64,000 nt of DNA, from the NCBI RefSeq assembly GCF_034929435.1, contig NZ_JAYFUM010000011.1:156863-220862 (forward strand), read 5' to 3'. This DNA comes from Arcicella rigui. Its GTDB lineage: Bacteria > Bacteroidota > Bacteroidia > Cytophagales > Spirosomataceae. Under the pieces are notes generated by a model. The model was given only the letters and a program-made list of their open reading frames with translations, did not search any database and was not told the DNA's origin. The translations under genes and the position numbers were made by a program. Numbering within the stretch: position 1 is the first letter of the stretch; the number at the start of each line of letters is the position of its first letter. Below, one piece after another: positions 1 through 8,332 of this stretch.

Positions 1-893
1 GATATTTCTACGCCCGAAGGAGTAATATGTTTTGAAGAATATCCTAAGTGATACTTCACGTCGCCGTCACCATGAATTTGGTCTGGAAGATTTCCTTCAA
101 AACCATCAAAAATAGCGTCGTAGGATTTGTGCATGATGTTTGCCAACACATTCAAACGACCACGGTGAGCCATCCCAATCATGGCTTCTTGAACGCCTAA
201 TTCAGCCGAACGGTTGATGATAGCATCTAAAGCAGGAATAGTACTTTCGCCACCTTCCAAACCGAAACGTTTCTGACCTAAGTATTTTGTACCTAAGAAG
301 TTTTCAAAAACTACGGCTTCGTTCAACTTCGTTAGAATTTGCTTTTTCTCGTCGATAGATGGATTAAAAGCTAATGCTTCTCTTTCAATTTTAGCACGCA
401 ACCATTCTTTCACTTCTGGCTCACGAATATAAGCATATTCAAAACCAACAGAACCTGAATAAATCTTATTTAAAGATTCAAGAATTGTACGCAACGTAAC
501 CACACCAATTCCCAAGAAATTACCAGCTTGGAATTTAGTATCCAAATCAGCTTCTGAAAGAGCATAATCTTTCAAATCTAAACGTGCCTGACGATTTTTT
601 CTTGGACGGATGGGATTAGTTTTTGCTAAAAGGTGTCCACGTGAACGAAAAGCCTTAATTAAACTAATTACGGCCATTTCTTTTTGGACGGTTGAAGGGT
701 CTGATGCAGTAGCTGCTCCGTTAATTACCCCGTTGGTTGCTCCTTCCGAGTCATTCCAACTTGCGTGAAAATCAAAACCTTTAAAAAAGTTTTGCCAACT
801 TGTATCTACCGAATTAGGGTCTTTTAGATATGACTCATAAAGGTCAGAAATTGCTGCCGTATCAGCATTGGCAATGTATGAAAATTGATCCAT
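1..893 (-). CDS. sucA: 2-oxoglutarate dehydrogenase E1 component (partial)
   Basis: Thiamine-diphosphate-dependent E1 subunit of the 2-oxoglutarate dehydrogenase complex of the TCA cycle. Only the N-terminal ~297 codons are present; the gene runs off the left edge. Reverse translation from the ATG at 893 begins MDQFSYIANADTAAISDLYE, the typical start of this family, and continues with SWQNFF, the basic RPRKNRQARL stretch, GSVGFEYAYI and then MIGMAHRGRLNVLANI and FEGN, which are conserved family blocks. The start is fixed by the family N-terminus. A candidate -7 box lies about 75 bases upstream (966-973). The downstream lysine-catabolic genes in this window would supply 2-oxoglutarate-level carbon to this enzyme, but there is no operon link. 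Identification is secure; only completeness is unknown. Confidence 0.95.
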   Translation of the reverse strand, partial: MDQFSYIANADTAAISDLYESYLKDPNSVDTSWQNFFKGFDFHASWNDSEGATNGVINGAATASDPSTVQKEMAVISLIKAFRSRGHLLAKTNPIRPRKNRQARLDLKDYALSEADLDTKFQAGNFLGIGVVTLRTILESLNKIYSGSVGFEYAYIREPEVKEWLRAKIEREALAFNPSIDEKKQILTKLNEAVVFENFLGTKYLGQKRFGLEGGESTIPALDAIINRSAELGVQEAMIGMAHRGRLNVLANIMHKSYDAIFDGFEGNLPDQIHGDGDVKYHLGYSSKHITPSGVEI

Positions 894-965
894 TATAATG
901 TGACGTAACCAGTATTGGGACTATCGTTAATTTGTTTTTTTGTTGTACTAATTATATTCTAATGG

Positions 966-973
966 CAAAGTTA
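966..973 (-). promoter_or_regulatory. Candidate -7 box of sucA promoter
   Basis: Reads TAACTTTG on the minus strand, matching the Bacteroidota consensus TAnnTTTG, about 73 bases ahead of the sucA ATG. No clear -33 TTG at the ideal distance. The gap 894-1196 holds this box and otherwise nothing I can name. Confidence 0.4.
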
Positions 974-1196
974 AGCTATGCTTTCAAATTAAAACATAAA
1001 TATTATTTGTTTTTTATTGAAAGAATGCCAAATTTATATAGCATCACTTTGAATGACTTCAAAAGCTCTCTTTTCTTTACAAAGTACAATTATAACTACA
1101 AAAGTTAATTATTTTACGCAATTCGTTCGCATTTTTAAGGTTTTTGCCAGATTTTGGCTTTTTCTGTACTTAGGCTTTCTCTTTTCCTTTTGTTTT

Positions 1197-2144
1197 TCAG
1201 AAAAATCTAAATACACCTGATTTACCATTTCCTGCATCAAACTCATATTTGAGCATGATTTGATGAAAACCTTCGCTATTGCCCGAACTCGTTCCTGTGG
1301 GATTTCCGTTGAAATCATAGGCATAACCAAACTGAAATTTGTTTAACTGTAACTGTAAAGTACCTAAGATAGCTTTGTTTGCCAACTCCGAACCAGTGTT
1401 CTGATACCAAAGTCCAATACCAAAACGCTCGGCGAACCAAGCTGTTGCATTAAAATCAATATTTGTGCTGGAAGTATAAGTATTACTGAGTTTTCTGACC
1501 AAAACGCCCGTTTTTAGCTTGACATCGTCCGACAAATCCAATACATAACCTGCCGTGATAAACGAAGGTTTTGTATAACGCTCGGCATCAGCATTCAAAT
1601 TCAGCATCGAAAGCCCCACATAATAATCATCATTATTATAATAAACGCCGAAACCTACACTGGGGTCGAAACCAGTAGTGGCAAATCCTCCGCCCGAACT
1701 GTTTAAAGAATTAGGTACTTGTGTTACTCCTGCTTGCACACCCAAGGCCAATTTACCATCATTAGGCAAAGTAAAACGGTAGGCAAAATCTCCGTAAAGC
1801 CCCAAGTTTCCAATAACGCCTCCCAAAGTATTGCCAAGTATTTGGTCGGCATTATAAGCCTGAAAACCCAAAGCCATTTTGTCTTGAGCAATGGGCATAT
1901 CAAAACTAAAATACTGTTGCGTAGTAGAAGCACCGCCCAATAAAGTATTAAATAAAGGACGCTTCCTGTACACCAAAGCCACACTTCCTACTTCTCTACT
2001 ACCTGCATAGGCAGGGTTTACATTCAAAGGCATAAAAGGATAAGTAATATAAAGCTGGTCTTGCTGTGCCAAAGCTTCAGCCGACATAAAAAGCGAAAAA
2101 ATAAAAGCAAAACAAAAAGGTAGATAAAAGATAGGCTTTCTCAT
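1197..2144 (-). CDS. PorP/SprF family type IX secretion system membrane protein
   Basis: Predicted outer-membrane beta-barrel of the PorP/SprF family, which in Bacteroidota is linked to type IX secretion and to gliding/adhesin export. The 315-residue protein starts with a signal peptide (about residues 1-27, ending ALAQQ) and has the family hallmark PLNVNPAYAGS at about residues 37-47, followed by alternating aromatic/glycine-rich strands and repeated GFQAYN/GLSMLNLNA-type segments; it ends in an aromatic pair (RFF). Length fits the family. It stands alone here: no porK/L/M/N or partner adhesin is adjacent, so it is probably one of several paralogues. A near-consensus -7 box (TAACTTCG, one mismatch) lies about 20 bases upstream of the ATG. 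Confidence 0.85.
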   Translation of the reverse strand: MRKPIFYLPFCFAFIFSLFMSAEALAQQDQLYITYPFMPLNVNPAYAGSREVGSVALVYRKRPLFNTLLGGASTTQQYFSFDMPIAQDKMALGFQAYNADQILGNTLGGVIGNLGLYGDFAYRFTLPNDGKLALGVQAGVTQVPNSLNSSGGGFATTGFDPSVGFGVYYNNDDYYVGLSMLNLNADAERYTKPSFITAGYVLDLSDDVKLKTGVLVRKLSNTYTSSTNIDFNATAWFAERFGIGLWYQNTGSELANKAILGTLQLQLNKFQFGYAYDFNGNPTGTSSGNSEGFHQIMLKYEFDAGNGKSGVFRFF

Positions 2145-2261
2145 AGAGTGTTGTTTTTTGTACGAAGTTACACAAAAGCCTTATTGCCCTATACTTTTTT
2201 GGGAGATTCTAAGGGAAAATCAAAGATTCTTCCCTCCTCTTGGTTTAGGTGGTAGTACTAA

Positions 2262-2328
2262 AACTCATGGCATGACTTATCAGCTTATTTCGAGTATAAA
2301 CAACCTGTTGTCAGTCATGCTATGAGTT
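2262..2328. repeat. Imperfect 16-bp inverted repeat
   Basis: Arms at 2262-2277 (aactcatggcatgact) and 2313-2328 pair with one wobble around a 35-base loop. A similar gcatgact/tcatgcca pair occurs at about 34205-34230, so this may be a small dispersed palindrome. It lies upstream of the porP gene and next to the 42-bp array. Confidence 0.5.
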
Positions 2329-2395
2329 AAATTGTAATTTTTGGGAGCTTTTTGGAAAGGTAAGCGTTTCAAAACTTCAAAAGAAATGGCAGATG

Positions 2396-2676
2396 TGTAA
2401 AATGCTAATGCTCTTGAGGAAAAGTAAATAGTTAATAAGTAAAACATAAATGCCTCTGAGGAAAAATAAATAGTTAATAAGTAAAACATAAATGCCTCTG
2501 AGGAAAAATAAATAGTTAATAAGTAAAACATAAATGCCTCTGAGGAAAAATAAATGGGCAATAAGTAAAACATAAATGCCTCTGAGGAAAAATAAATAGT
2601 CAATAAGTAAGATATAAATGTTTCTGAGGAAAAGTAAATGGGTAATAAGTAAAATATAAATGCCCATGAGGAAAAG
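2396..2676. repeat. Tandem array of 42-bp units (about 6.7 copies)
   Basis: The motif tgaggaaaa recurs at 2415, 2457, 2499, 2541, 2583, 2625 and 2667, that is exactly every 42 bases with no indel. Each unit can be split into two loosely similar 21-bp halves (gaggaaaaataaatagttaa and aagtaaaacataaatgcctc). Because 42 is a multiple of 3 the array creates long open frames on the minus strand (2280-2739), which I regard as artefacts. The rest of the gap 2145-3176 has the inverted repeat at 2262, a terminator-like hairpin at 2735 and no gene. Confidence 0.9.
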
Positions 2677-2734
2677 ACCATTTAGACAAATTTCAAAAGT
2701 TATATAAACTATAATAAGGTACAATTTCATCCTC

Positions 2735-2762
2735 AACACGGCTTTCTGAGTCGTGTTTTTTG
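2735..2762 (+). terminator. Rho-independent terminator-like hairpin with no upstream gene
   Basis: Stem aacacg / cgtgtt (2735-2740 and 2752-2757) with a wobble extension, followed by a T run. It is oriented for a plus-strand transcript, yet there is no plus-strand gene upstream. It may end a transcript from the 42-bp array or be a relic of a lost gene. Confidence 0.5.
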
Positions 2763-3176
2763 TTTTTATAAGCCATCTGTGGAAAATGTATTACTATATA
2801 TTTTGGCATGGTTTTGGTACTTTAGGGCTAATCAAGACGAATTTGTAGCTGTAAATCTTCTTATTTTCGGCTTTCCTGTCAAAAGCTAATGATTATGCTG
2901 AAATAGCTTTGAATATCATTAATTTTGAAGAAGATTCAACCATAGTCATTTAAGTAAAGAAAGTGATTGATAAATAAAATCGGTGATTAGCACTTCTTTG
3001 ATTTTTTTTTAGAAAAAATCTCTTAATTTACAAATGCTCAAAAATTTAATATCTGAATACTCGATAAATCAACCGTTGAATCGTTTTTGCCAGTATTTTT
3101 CATGGCGATGAAAAATAAAGCAATCACGAGAATGTCTTTTCAAAAATCAAGAAGACATCGTTTTCAACTCAATAAC

Positions 3177-4550
3177 ATGAAGCAGAATCTTTCCAAAATA
3201 TATACGACTGGAATACTTATTCTTTTCTTCTTGGTAAGCTTACAATCAAGTTTGTTGGCAACACCATTGCCCAAAACAGGCAATAGGTTTTCTTCAAAAG
3301 TAGCTTTGGAATGGGGAAAAATGTCACTTTATATTTTAAGACATACTTCTGAAGGTTCGCCAACTTATGGCTCTCGTTCTTTGGGTTATTTGGGGCTTAC
3401 GATGTACGAATGTGTAGTGGGAGGAAGTACTGAAAAACAATCGTTGGCAGGACAATTGAAGGGATTGAATACATTACCCCAAGCCCAAAAAGGAAAAGTA
3501 TATAATTGGGCTTTGTCTTTGAATGCTGGGCAAGCTTATCTTTTAAAACAACTCTACAATCATACTTCTTTAGAAAATGTTGGTAAAATAGATTCTTTAG
3601 AAAACGTTATTTATCAACAAGAACTAAAAACTACTGATAAAAAAGTAGCCGAAGCGTCAAAAGATTTAGGCTTGTCGATAGCTCAAGCGATTTTTGAGTG
3701 GTCGAAAACAGATGGAGGTTTTGAAGGTTATAAAAGAAATTTTGACCCTACTTATAAAATGCCCACAACCAAAGGTTTGTGGAAAGCACCAGCCAAAGGG
3801 CAGTCGGCTTTTGCGATGCCTTTGCATCCACACTGGGGGAAAAATCGTACTTTCGCACCATTGAATGAAACATTGCCTATTCCGAAAATGATTACTTATG
3901 ACTATCGCCCAAATTCGGAATATTATGCTTTGATGTACGAGGTATATACAAAAAGACTTACCTTGACACAAGAAGAAAAAGAAATTGCTAACTGGTGGGG
4001 CGACGACCCTTCGCAAACATTTTCACCGCCCGGGCATTCTTATAATTTAGCCAATATAGCCATAAAAATAGCGAAACCTGATTTATTTAAAGCCGCAGAA
4101 ACGTATGCAAAAGTGGGAATGGCTGTGGCTGATGCTTTTATTAATTGCTGGAAGGCAAAGTATTTTTACAATGCCCAACGCCCGTTTTCATTTATTTACT
4201 ATAATATTGATATTGCTTGGAATTTGTATTGGCCAGAACCACCATTTCCAGCGTTTTATTCAGGTCATGCAGTACAAGGTTCGGCAACGGCAACGGTTTT
4301 GACAGAACTGTATGGAGCAAAATTTGAGTTTACAGACGATTCGCACGTAGGCAGACCCAAAGATTTAGAACGAAATACAGAATATAAAGCAAGACATTTT
4401 AAATCTTTTTGGCAAGCCGCCGAAGAATCAGCCATGTCACGTTTATATGGTGGAATTCATACTCGACAAGACAATGAAGTAGGTTTGGTAGAAGGGAAAA
4501 AAATTGGTAATAATATTAATACTTTAGCGTGGGCAAAAGCTAAAAAATAG
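3177..4550 (+). CDS. Vanadium-dependent haloperoxidase / PAP2 superfamily secreted protein
   Basis: Secreted acid-phosphatase/haloperoxidase-fold protein of about 457 residues. I chose the ATG at 3177 because a signal peptide follows it directly (MKQNLSKIYTTGILILFFLV, cleavage after about LLA); an upstream ATG in frame at 3087 would add 30 unlikely residues. The three oxyanion-binding blocks of the PAP2/vanadium haloperoxidase family are present near the C-terminus: K(x6)RP in KYFYNAQRPFSF, the SGH block in FYSGHAVQGSATA, and SRxxxGxHxxxD in SRLYGGIHTRQD. Family members oxidise halides using bound vanadate or act as phosphatases; sequence alone cannot separate these. The gap 4551-4795 before the next gene holds nothing I recognise. 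Confidence 0.8.
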   Translation: MKQNLSKIYTTGILILFFLVSLQSSLLATPLPKTGNRFSSKVALEWGKMSLYILRHTSEGSPTYGSRSLGYLGLTMYECVVGGSTEKQSLAGQLKGLNTLPQAQKGKVYNWALSLNAGQAYLLKQLYNHTSLENVGKIDSLENVIYQQELKTTDKKVAEASKDLGLSIAQAIFEWSKTDGGFEGYKRNFDPTYKMPTTKGLWKAPAKGQSAFAMPLHPHWGKNRTFAPLNETLPIPKMITYDYRPNSEYYALMYEVYTKRLTLTQEEKEIANWWGDDPSQTFSPPGHSYNLANIAIKIAKPDLFKAAETYAKVGMAVADAFINCWKAKYFYNAQRPFSFIYYNIDIAWNLYWPEPPFPAFYSGHAVQGSATATVLTELYGAKFEFTDDSHVGRPKDLERNTEYKARHFKSFWQAAEESAMSRLYGGIHTRQDNEVGLVEGKKIGNNINTLAWAKAKK

Positions 4551-4795
4551 ATTATTCAACTGCTAAGATAATTGTAATGCTCTATGCAATAGGCTGTAAG
4601 CAAAAATACTTTTATCGAAAACATACACATTTTGCCTAATGCAAAATTTTAAAACTAATATTACACGATTACTTGGTAAAAATTAATGATAAAAAAACTC
4701 ATATTTCATCTGAAAAAGCATATAAATAGGATTGTGACAATACAATCTGATGTTTTCGGTGAAAATCTAAAAATTTCAAACAAATATTAAATACC

Positions 4796-7288
4796 GTGAA
4801 AATACCATTACTTTATTTGAAAAGTGAACAAACACTCTTTTCAATAAAAACCTTAGCAAGTCTGTCGGTCTTGTTATATTCAGTGATTTTTTCTTTTGAA
4901 GGATTTGCCCAAAATGCTATTCCGGGATGTACAGATAAAACCAGTATCATGGTAGGGATTGTACCTGTATCTGGTGATGCTGCTTTAACTCGTTCAGAAG
5001 TTTATGCGTTTGGAGGCTCAAGTAACCCCAATACAGGGACACAAACTTGTACTGTTCAAAAAGGGGGTGCAGAAGGTTTGGTAACTGACCATGATAGAAA
5101 TATTACTTACATGGCAACTTGTTGTGGACAGTCTGAAATCTTGCGATACGATTATGTAACGGGTACTTTTTTAACGCCAATCAAATTACCCGGCGAAGAT
5201 TTATTGGATATGACTATTTCCTCAGACAATCAGTTTTTGTATGTAACAAGTTATAATGGGATTTCAAAAGTAAGTACTATTTCAAACTCGGTAGTAGATT
5301 ATTATCAGTCATCTTCATTCAATAATAAAACTGGTGGACTTTGGGGAATAGCTATTCATCCAACTACTGGCAATGTGTATGCTGGTAAAAACTGGAATCT
5401 TTCAGGACAAACCAGTACGATTGAATACGTAAGTTCTTCTCTTACTGGTGCGTCAACCCTTTTGGCAACTGCTCCTGCTGGATTCAATGTCAGAGGTATA
5501 AATTTCAGTAGCGATGGTGACCTTTGGGCTTTGTTAGCAAGTAACGACAGTAATATTCCAGATAGATTGGTAAGATACAACAGTACTACTGGAGCAGTTA
5601 AAGAAACTTTTAATTTTAGTACCAATAACTCAGGGCCAGCCACAGGCGGTGCCGTAGATTCATTCGACTTAGCTTTTGGGCCAGATGGTAATTTATACAT
5701 CACTACTTATAAAGGCGACTGTATCACTAAGTTTGACGTAACTACAAAGCAGTTTTCAACCTACGTTCAGTACCATGCGGGTGTTCAAGGTAAATCTATC
5801 ACTTTCCTTTGTGGTAACTTCAAATGTAATGACTGTGCTGCTCCTGCTGTTACGGCAGCAAATGTTGCTACTACAACGGCTACTTGTACGAATGGCATTG
5901 TAAATAATAATGCTACTGCTACGCTTTCGGGCTTAGTATTTAATGCTACTAAGGCTATCGAAGGAGCTATCAAAGAAGGAGCTACTTTTGGTACTACGCC
6001 AATTTTTGGAGCTGGTGCAAACCTTACTTTAAATACTGGTGAAACCTCTTTTACTTTTACTGGTTTAAAACCCGGTACTACTTACACCATTCGTGTTTGG
6101 GCTGGTTCGGATGCTTGTTATAATGATGTTACTTTTACAACGGCTGCTTTAAGTGCGAAAGTTACAAGTTCGGCAGGTGCTACTTTATGTGGTGCTGGTA
6201 TTGCTACGCTTACTGCCGCTTGTACTGTGGGCGTACCTCAGTGGTATAGTTCAGCCAGTTCAACTACTACAGTTGGTACAGGCAATAGTTTTATTACGAA
6301 TGTTAATAGCAATACTTCATTCTTTGTAGGCTGTAAACTCGACAATAATGCTTGTATAGTACCTACCGAAAATAGAACAGAAGTAAAAGTAAACGTTAGT
6401 ACGCCTCCTGCAGCACCAACACAAGCAAACGTTAGTGGAGGTGTAGTTTGTAATACAGCCGCAAGTATTGATTTAACCGCTACTTGTAGCACTGGTACTA
6501 CGCCAGTTTGGTACGACTCTCAATCTTCTACTACATTATTACATACAGGAAGTCCATTCAATGTTTTTGTAAATGCTACTAAAACGTATTTTGTAGGTTG
6601 TAAAGATTTAACTTCTGGTTGTGAATCCGCTTTAGGAACAAGGGCTACGGCTGTTGCCAATTTTAGTACTATCGCTACGCCAAGCATTAGTACTTCTACT
6701 TCTCCTGTTTGTGCTGGTACAAATGTGGTCGTTTCAGCTCCATCTTCATCAACTTATGCTTGGACGGGTCCAAATGGCTTTACAGCTAATACACAAAATC
6801 TTACTTTCAATAATATCCAGACAAACCAAGCAGGGATTTATACACTGACTGTAAGTAACGGAATTTGCTCGGCTACTTCTACTTTGAATTTACTCATTTT
6901 TGACAGTCCACAAGGAATTACGGCTACTGCTACTAATTCAACTTGTAATGTAAACACGCCTAAAAATGATGGTTCTATCAAACTAAGTGGATTTGGCGTA
7001 AATCTTAGATTCGACGTTAGTACAGGAGCTACTTATACTGGAACTAAAACATACACAACAGCTACAAATATTCCGTCGGATGGTTTGTTGAGGTCAGATA
7101 TTAGTAATCCAACGACTGTTTTCCAACAATATACGGTTCGTGTTTTCAATGCAAACGACTGTTTTGCAGATTATACCGTAACCATCCAGCAAGTAACTTG
7201 TGACTGTGGTGAAGCAAGATGTATTCCATATACAGTACAAAAAACTAAAACGGTTACTAAAAAATCACTTATTACGATTTCTAATTAA
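4796..7288 (+). CDS. Large secreted beta-propeller protein with FN3/Ig-like and SprB-type repeats
   Basis: Exported protein of 830 residues read from a GTG start at 4796; the signal peptide (about residues 1-38, ending GFAQ) supports this start. Residues ~45-345 look like an NHL/SMP-30-type beta-propeller (repeats such as HDRNITYMATCC, GLWGIAIHPTTGNVYAG, LAFGPDGNLYITTY). Then comes an FN3-like segment (~360-450, FTGLKPGTTYTIRVW), two similar Cys-containing Ig-like repeats (~455-545, ~546-630), a PKD/Ig-like module with YAWTGPNGF, and a SprB-like repeat near 710-800. The tail is CDCGEARCIPYTVQ followed by a basic stretch; I do not see a classical type IX sorting domain. Probably surface-associated; ligand unknown. 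Many cysteines are regularly placed, suggesting disulfide-stabilised modules. Confidence 0.65.
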   Translation: MKIPLLYLKSEQTLFSIKTLASLSVLLYSVIFSFEGFAQNAIPGCTDKTSIMVGIVPVSGDAALTRSEVYAFGGSSNPNTGTQTCTVQKGGAEGLVTDHDRNITYMATCCGQSEILRYDYVTGTFLTPIKLPGEDLLDMTISSDNQFLYVTSYNGISKVSTISNSVVDYYQSSSFNNKTGGLWGIAIHPTTGNVYAGKNWNLSGQTSTIEYVSSSLTGASTLLATAPAGFNVRGINFSSDGDLWALLASNDSNIPDRLVRYNSTTGAVKETFNFSTNNSGPATGGAVDSFDLAFGPDGNLYITTYKGDCITKFDVTTKQFSTYVQYHAGVQGKSITFLCGNFKCNDCAAPAVTAANVATTTATCTNGIVNNNATATLSGLVFNATKAIEGAIKEGATFGTTPIFGAGANLTLNTGETSFTFTGLKPGTTYTIRVWAGSDACYNDVTFTTAALSAKVTSSAGATLCGAGIATLTAACTVGVPQWYSSASSTTTVGTGNSFITNVNSNTSFFVGCKLDNNACIVPTENRTEVKVNVSTPPAAPTQANVSGGVVCNTAASIDLTATCSTGTTPVWYDSQSSTTLLHTGSPFNVFVNATKTYFVGCKDLTSGCESALGTRATAVANFSTIATPSISTSTSPVCAGTNVVVSAPSSSTYAWTGPNGFTANTQNLTFNNIQTNQAGIYTLTVSNGICSATSTLNLLIFDSPQGITATATNSTCNVNTPKNDGSIKLSGFGVNLRFDVSTGATYTGTKTYTTATNIPSDGLLRSDISNPTTVFQQYTVRVFNANDCFADYTVTIQQVTCDCGEARCIPYTVQKTKTVTKKSLITISN

Positions 7289-7298
7289 TTGCTTAATA

Positions 7299-7348
7299 CA
7301 TTCATAAAAAAGCTGTCAGAAGTATTTCTGACAGCTTTTTTATGAATG
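7299..7348. terminator. Bidirectional terminator, 22-bp perfect stem
   Basis: Perfect inverted repeat 7299-7320 / 7327-7348 (core aaaaaagctgtcaga / tctgacagctttttt) with a 6-base loop and T runs on both strands. It lies between the convergent propeller gene and the UbiA-like gene and can serve both. Confidence 0.9.
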
Positions 7349-7359
7349 AGTCTTACCCT

Positions 7360-8217
7360 TTAACCTAAAAGCAGATAACAAATCCACACCAATATTCCTT
7401 GAAAAAGCATTGTTCCATCTAAAATTCCATAATGGTAAAAAGATTTCTTTTGAAGTGTTTTATCATTAAGAAAATACAAAGTACTAATGGCAGAAAGTAT
7501 AAAAGCTGGCAAAACAAATAAATGTGACGTATGATAATGCCACGCACTCAAACCGAAAAAGAAAATTATCAAAGTATTCGACAATAGCATTGATTGCCTC
7601 ACTCCTACTACCAAAGGAATGGTTTTCAAACCCGACTGTGCATCTCCATTCATATCTCGAATATCAAAAGGAATCGTAATAGCAAAAACGAATAAAAAGC
7701 GTTCTATCAGCATCAAAGCCACATGAAGCAATTCATAGCTTTTTCCCGACTGTACGATTGGTAATAAAATAGTCGTTGCAGACCAAACGATGGCGATAAG
7801 AAAGATTTTTAGAAAAGGGATTTCTCTCAACCTAAATAAATATTGCTGATTTTTAAAAATGGGCAAAGAGTAAAAAATGGTAATAAAAGCAAAGGGTGAA
7901 AGGGTAATAAGTACTTCTTTTTTCGCCAAACAAACAGCTATCAAAAAGCCAATCACCGAAAAAGCCACCAATACATAAAAAAGGGATAAGTACTCTTTCA
8001 ACCATTTATGTTTGTCGCCGTTCAAGGCTTGTTTGTTGGTTAAAACCGTAACAAGGCGATGCAAATTATAATCGAATAAGGTAGCAAAAAAGATGATAAA
8101 CAAATAAGGATGCCACTGTGGCGACATCCCTAATTGCAATTGCGTTTCCACCGTAAGAGCTACCGCCGCCAGTGAAATATACAGATTGGTATTGATTAAA
8201 AAATTTAAAATTTTCAA
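7360..8217 (-). CDS. UbiA prenyltransferase-like integral membrane protein
   Basis: Multi-spanning membrane protein of 285 residues with about eight hydrophobic helices. The second aspartate-rich motif of the UbiA prenyltransferase family is visible as PFDIRDMNGDAQSGLKTIP (about residues 185-203). The first motif, usually NDxxDxxxD, is replaced by DYNLHR (about residues 49-54), so classical prenyl-diphosphate binding may be altered. Such short UbiA-like proteins are common and functionally unassigned in Bacteroidota. A consensus -7 box lies at 8253-8260. It runs codirectionally with moeA upstream, but the gap contains word-like repeats and I see no functional tie to molybdenum cofactor synthesis. 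Confidence 0.65.
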   Translation of the reverse strand: MKILNFLINTNLYISLAAVALTVETQLQLGMSPQWHPYLFIIFFATLFDYNLHRLVTVLTNKQALNGDKHKWLKEYLSLFYVLVAFSVIGFLIAVCLAKKEVLITLSPFAFITIFYSLPIFKNQQYLFRLREIPFLKIFLIAIVWSATTILLPIVQSGKSYELLHVALMLIERFLFVFAITIPFDIRDMNGDAQSGLKTIPLVVGVRQSMLLSNTLIIFFFGLSAWHYHTSHLFVLPAFILSAISTLYFLNDKTLQKKSFYHYGILDGTMLFQGILVWICYLLLG

Positions 8218-8252
8218 TGGTCGTGAATTTTCTGAAGTAAAATTTCATTTTA

Positions 8253-8260
8253 CAAAATTA
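8253..8260 (-). promoter_or_regulatory. Candidate -7 box of UbiA-like gene
   Basis: Reads TAATTTTG on the minus strand (TAnnTTTG consensus), 36 bases ahead of the ATG at 8217. Confidence 0.4.
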
Positions 8261-8293
8261 TTTTAAGCTGCAAATTTCAGTAATCATTTTTTT

Positions 8294-8332
8294 ATACTCA
8301 AAACTCCACACTCAAAATTCAGCACTCAACCT
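8294..8332. repeat. Word-type intergenic repeat (actcaaaactccacactcaa class)
   Basis: Short words (actcaaaac, cacactcaa, attcagcactcaac) repeat with variations directly behind the moeA stop codon. The same vocabulary occurs between rarA and queA (53545-53668). Confidence 0.55.

Noticed and set aside
1109..1330. Minus-strand 73-codon frame overlapping the porP 3' end
   Set aside because: It is the alternate frame of the PorP/SprF gene extended into intergenic DNA; no independent features.
2280..2739. Minus-strand open frames of 120-133 codons rich in FYLLTIYFSSEA repeats
   Set aside because: They exist only because the 42-bp array is a multiple of three and lacks stops; two overlapping frames are open, there is no start context or domain, and the array is better seen as non-coding.
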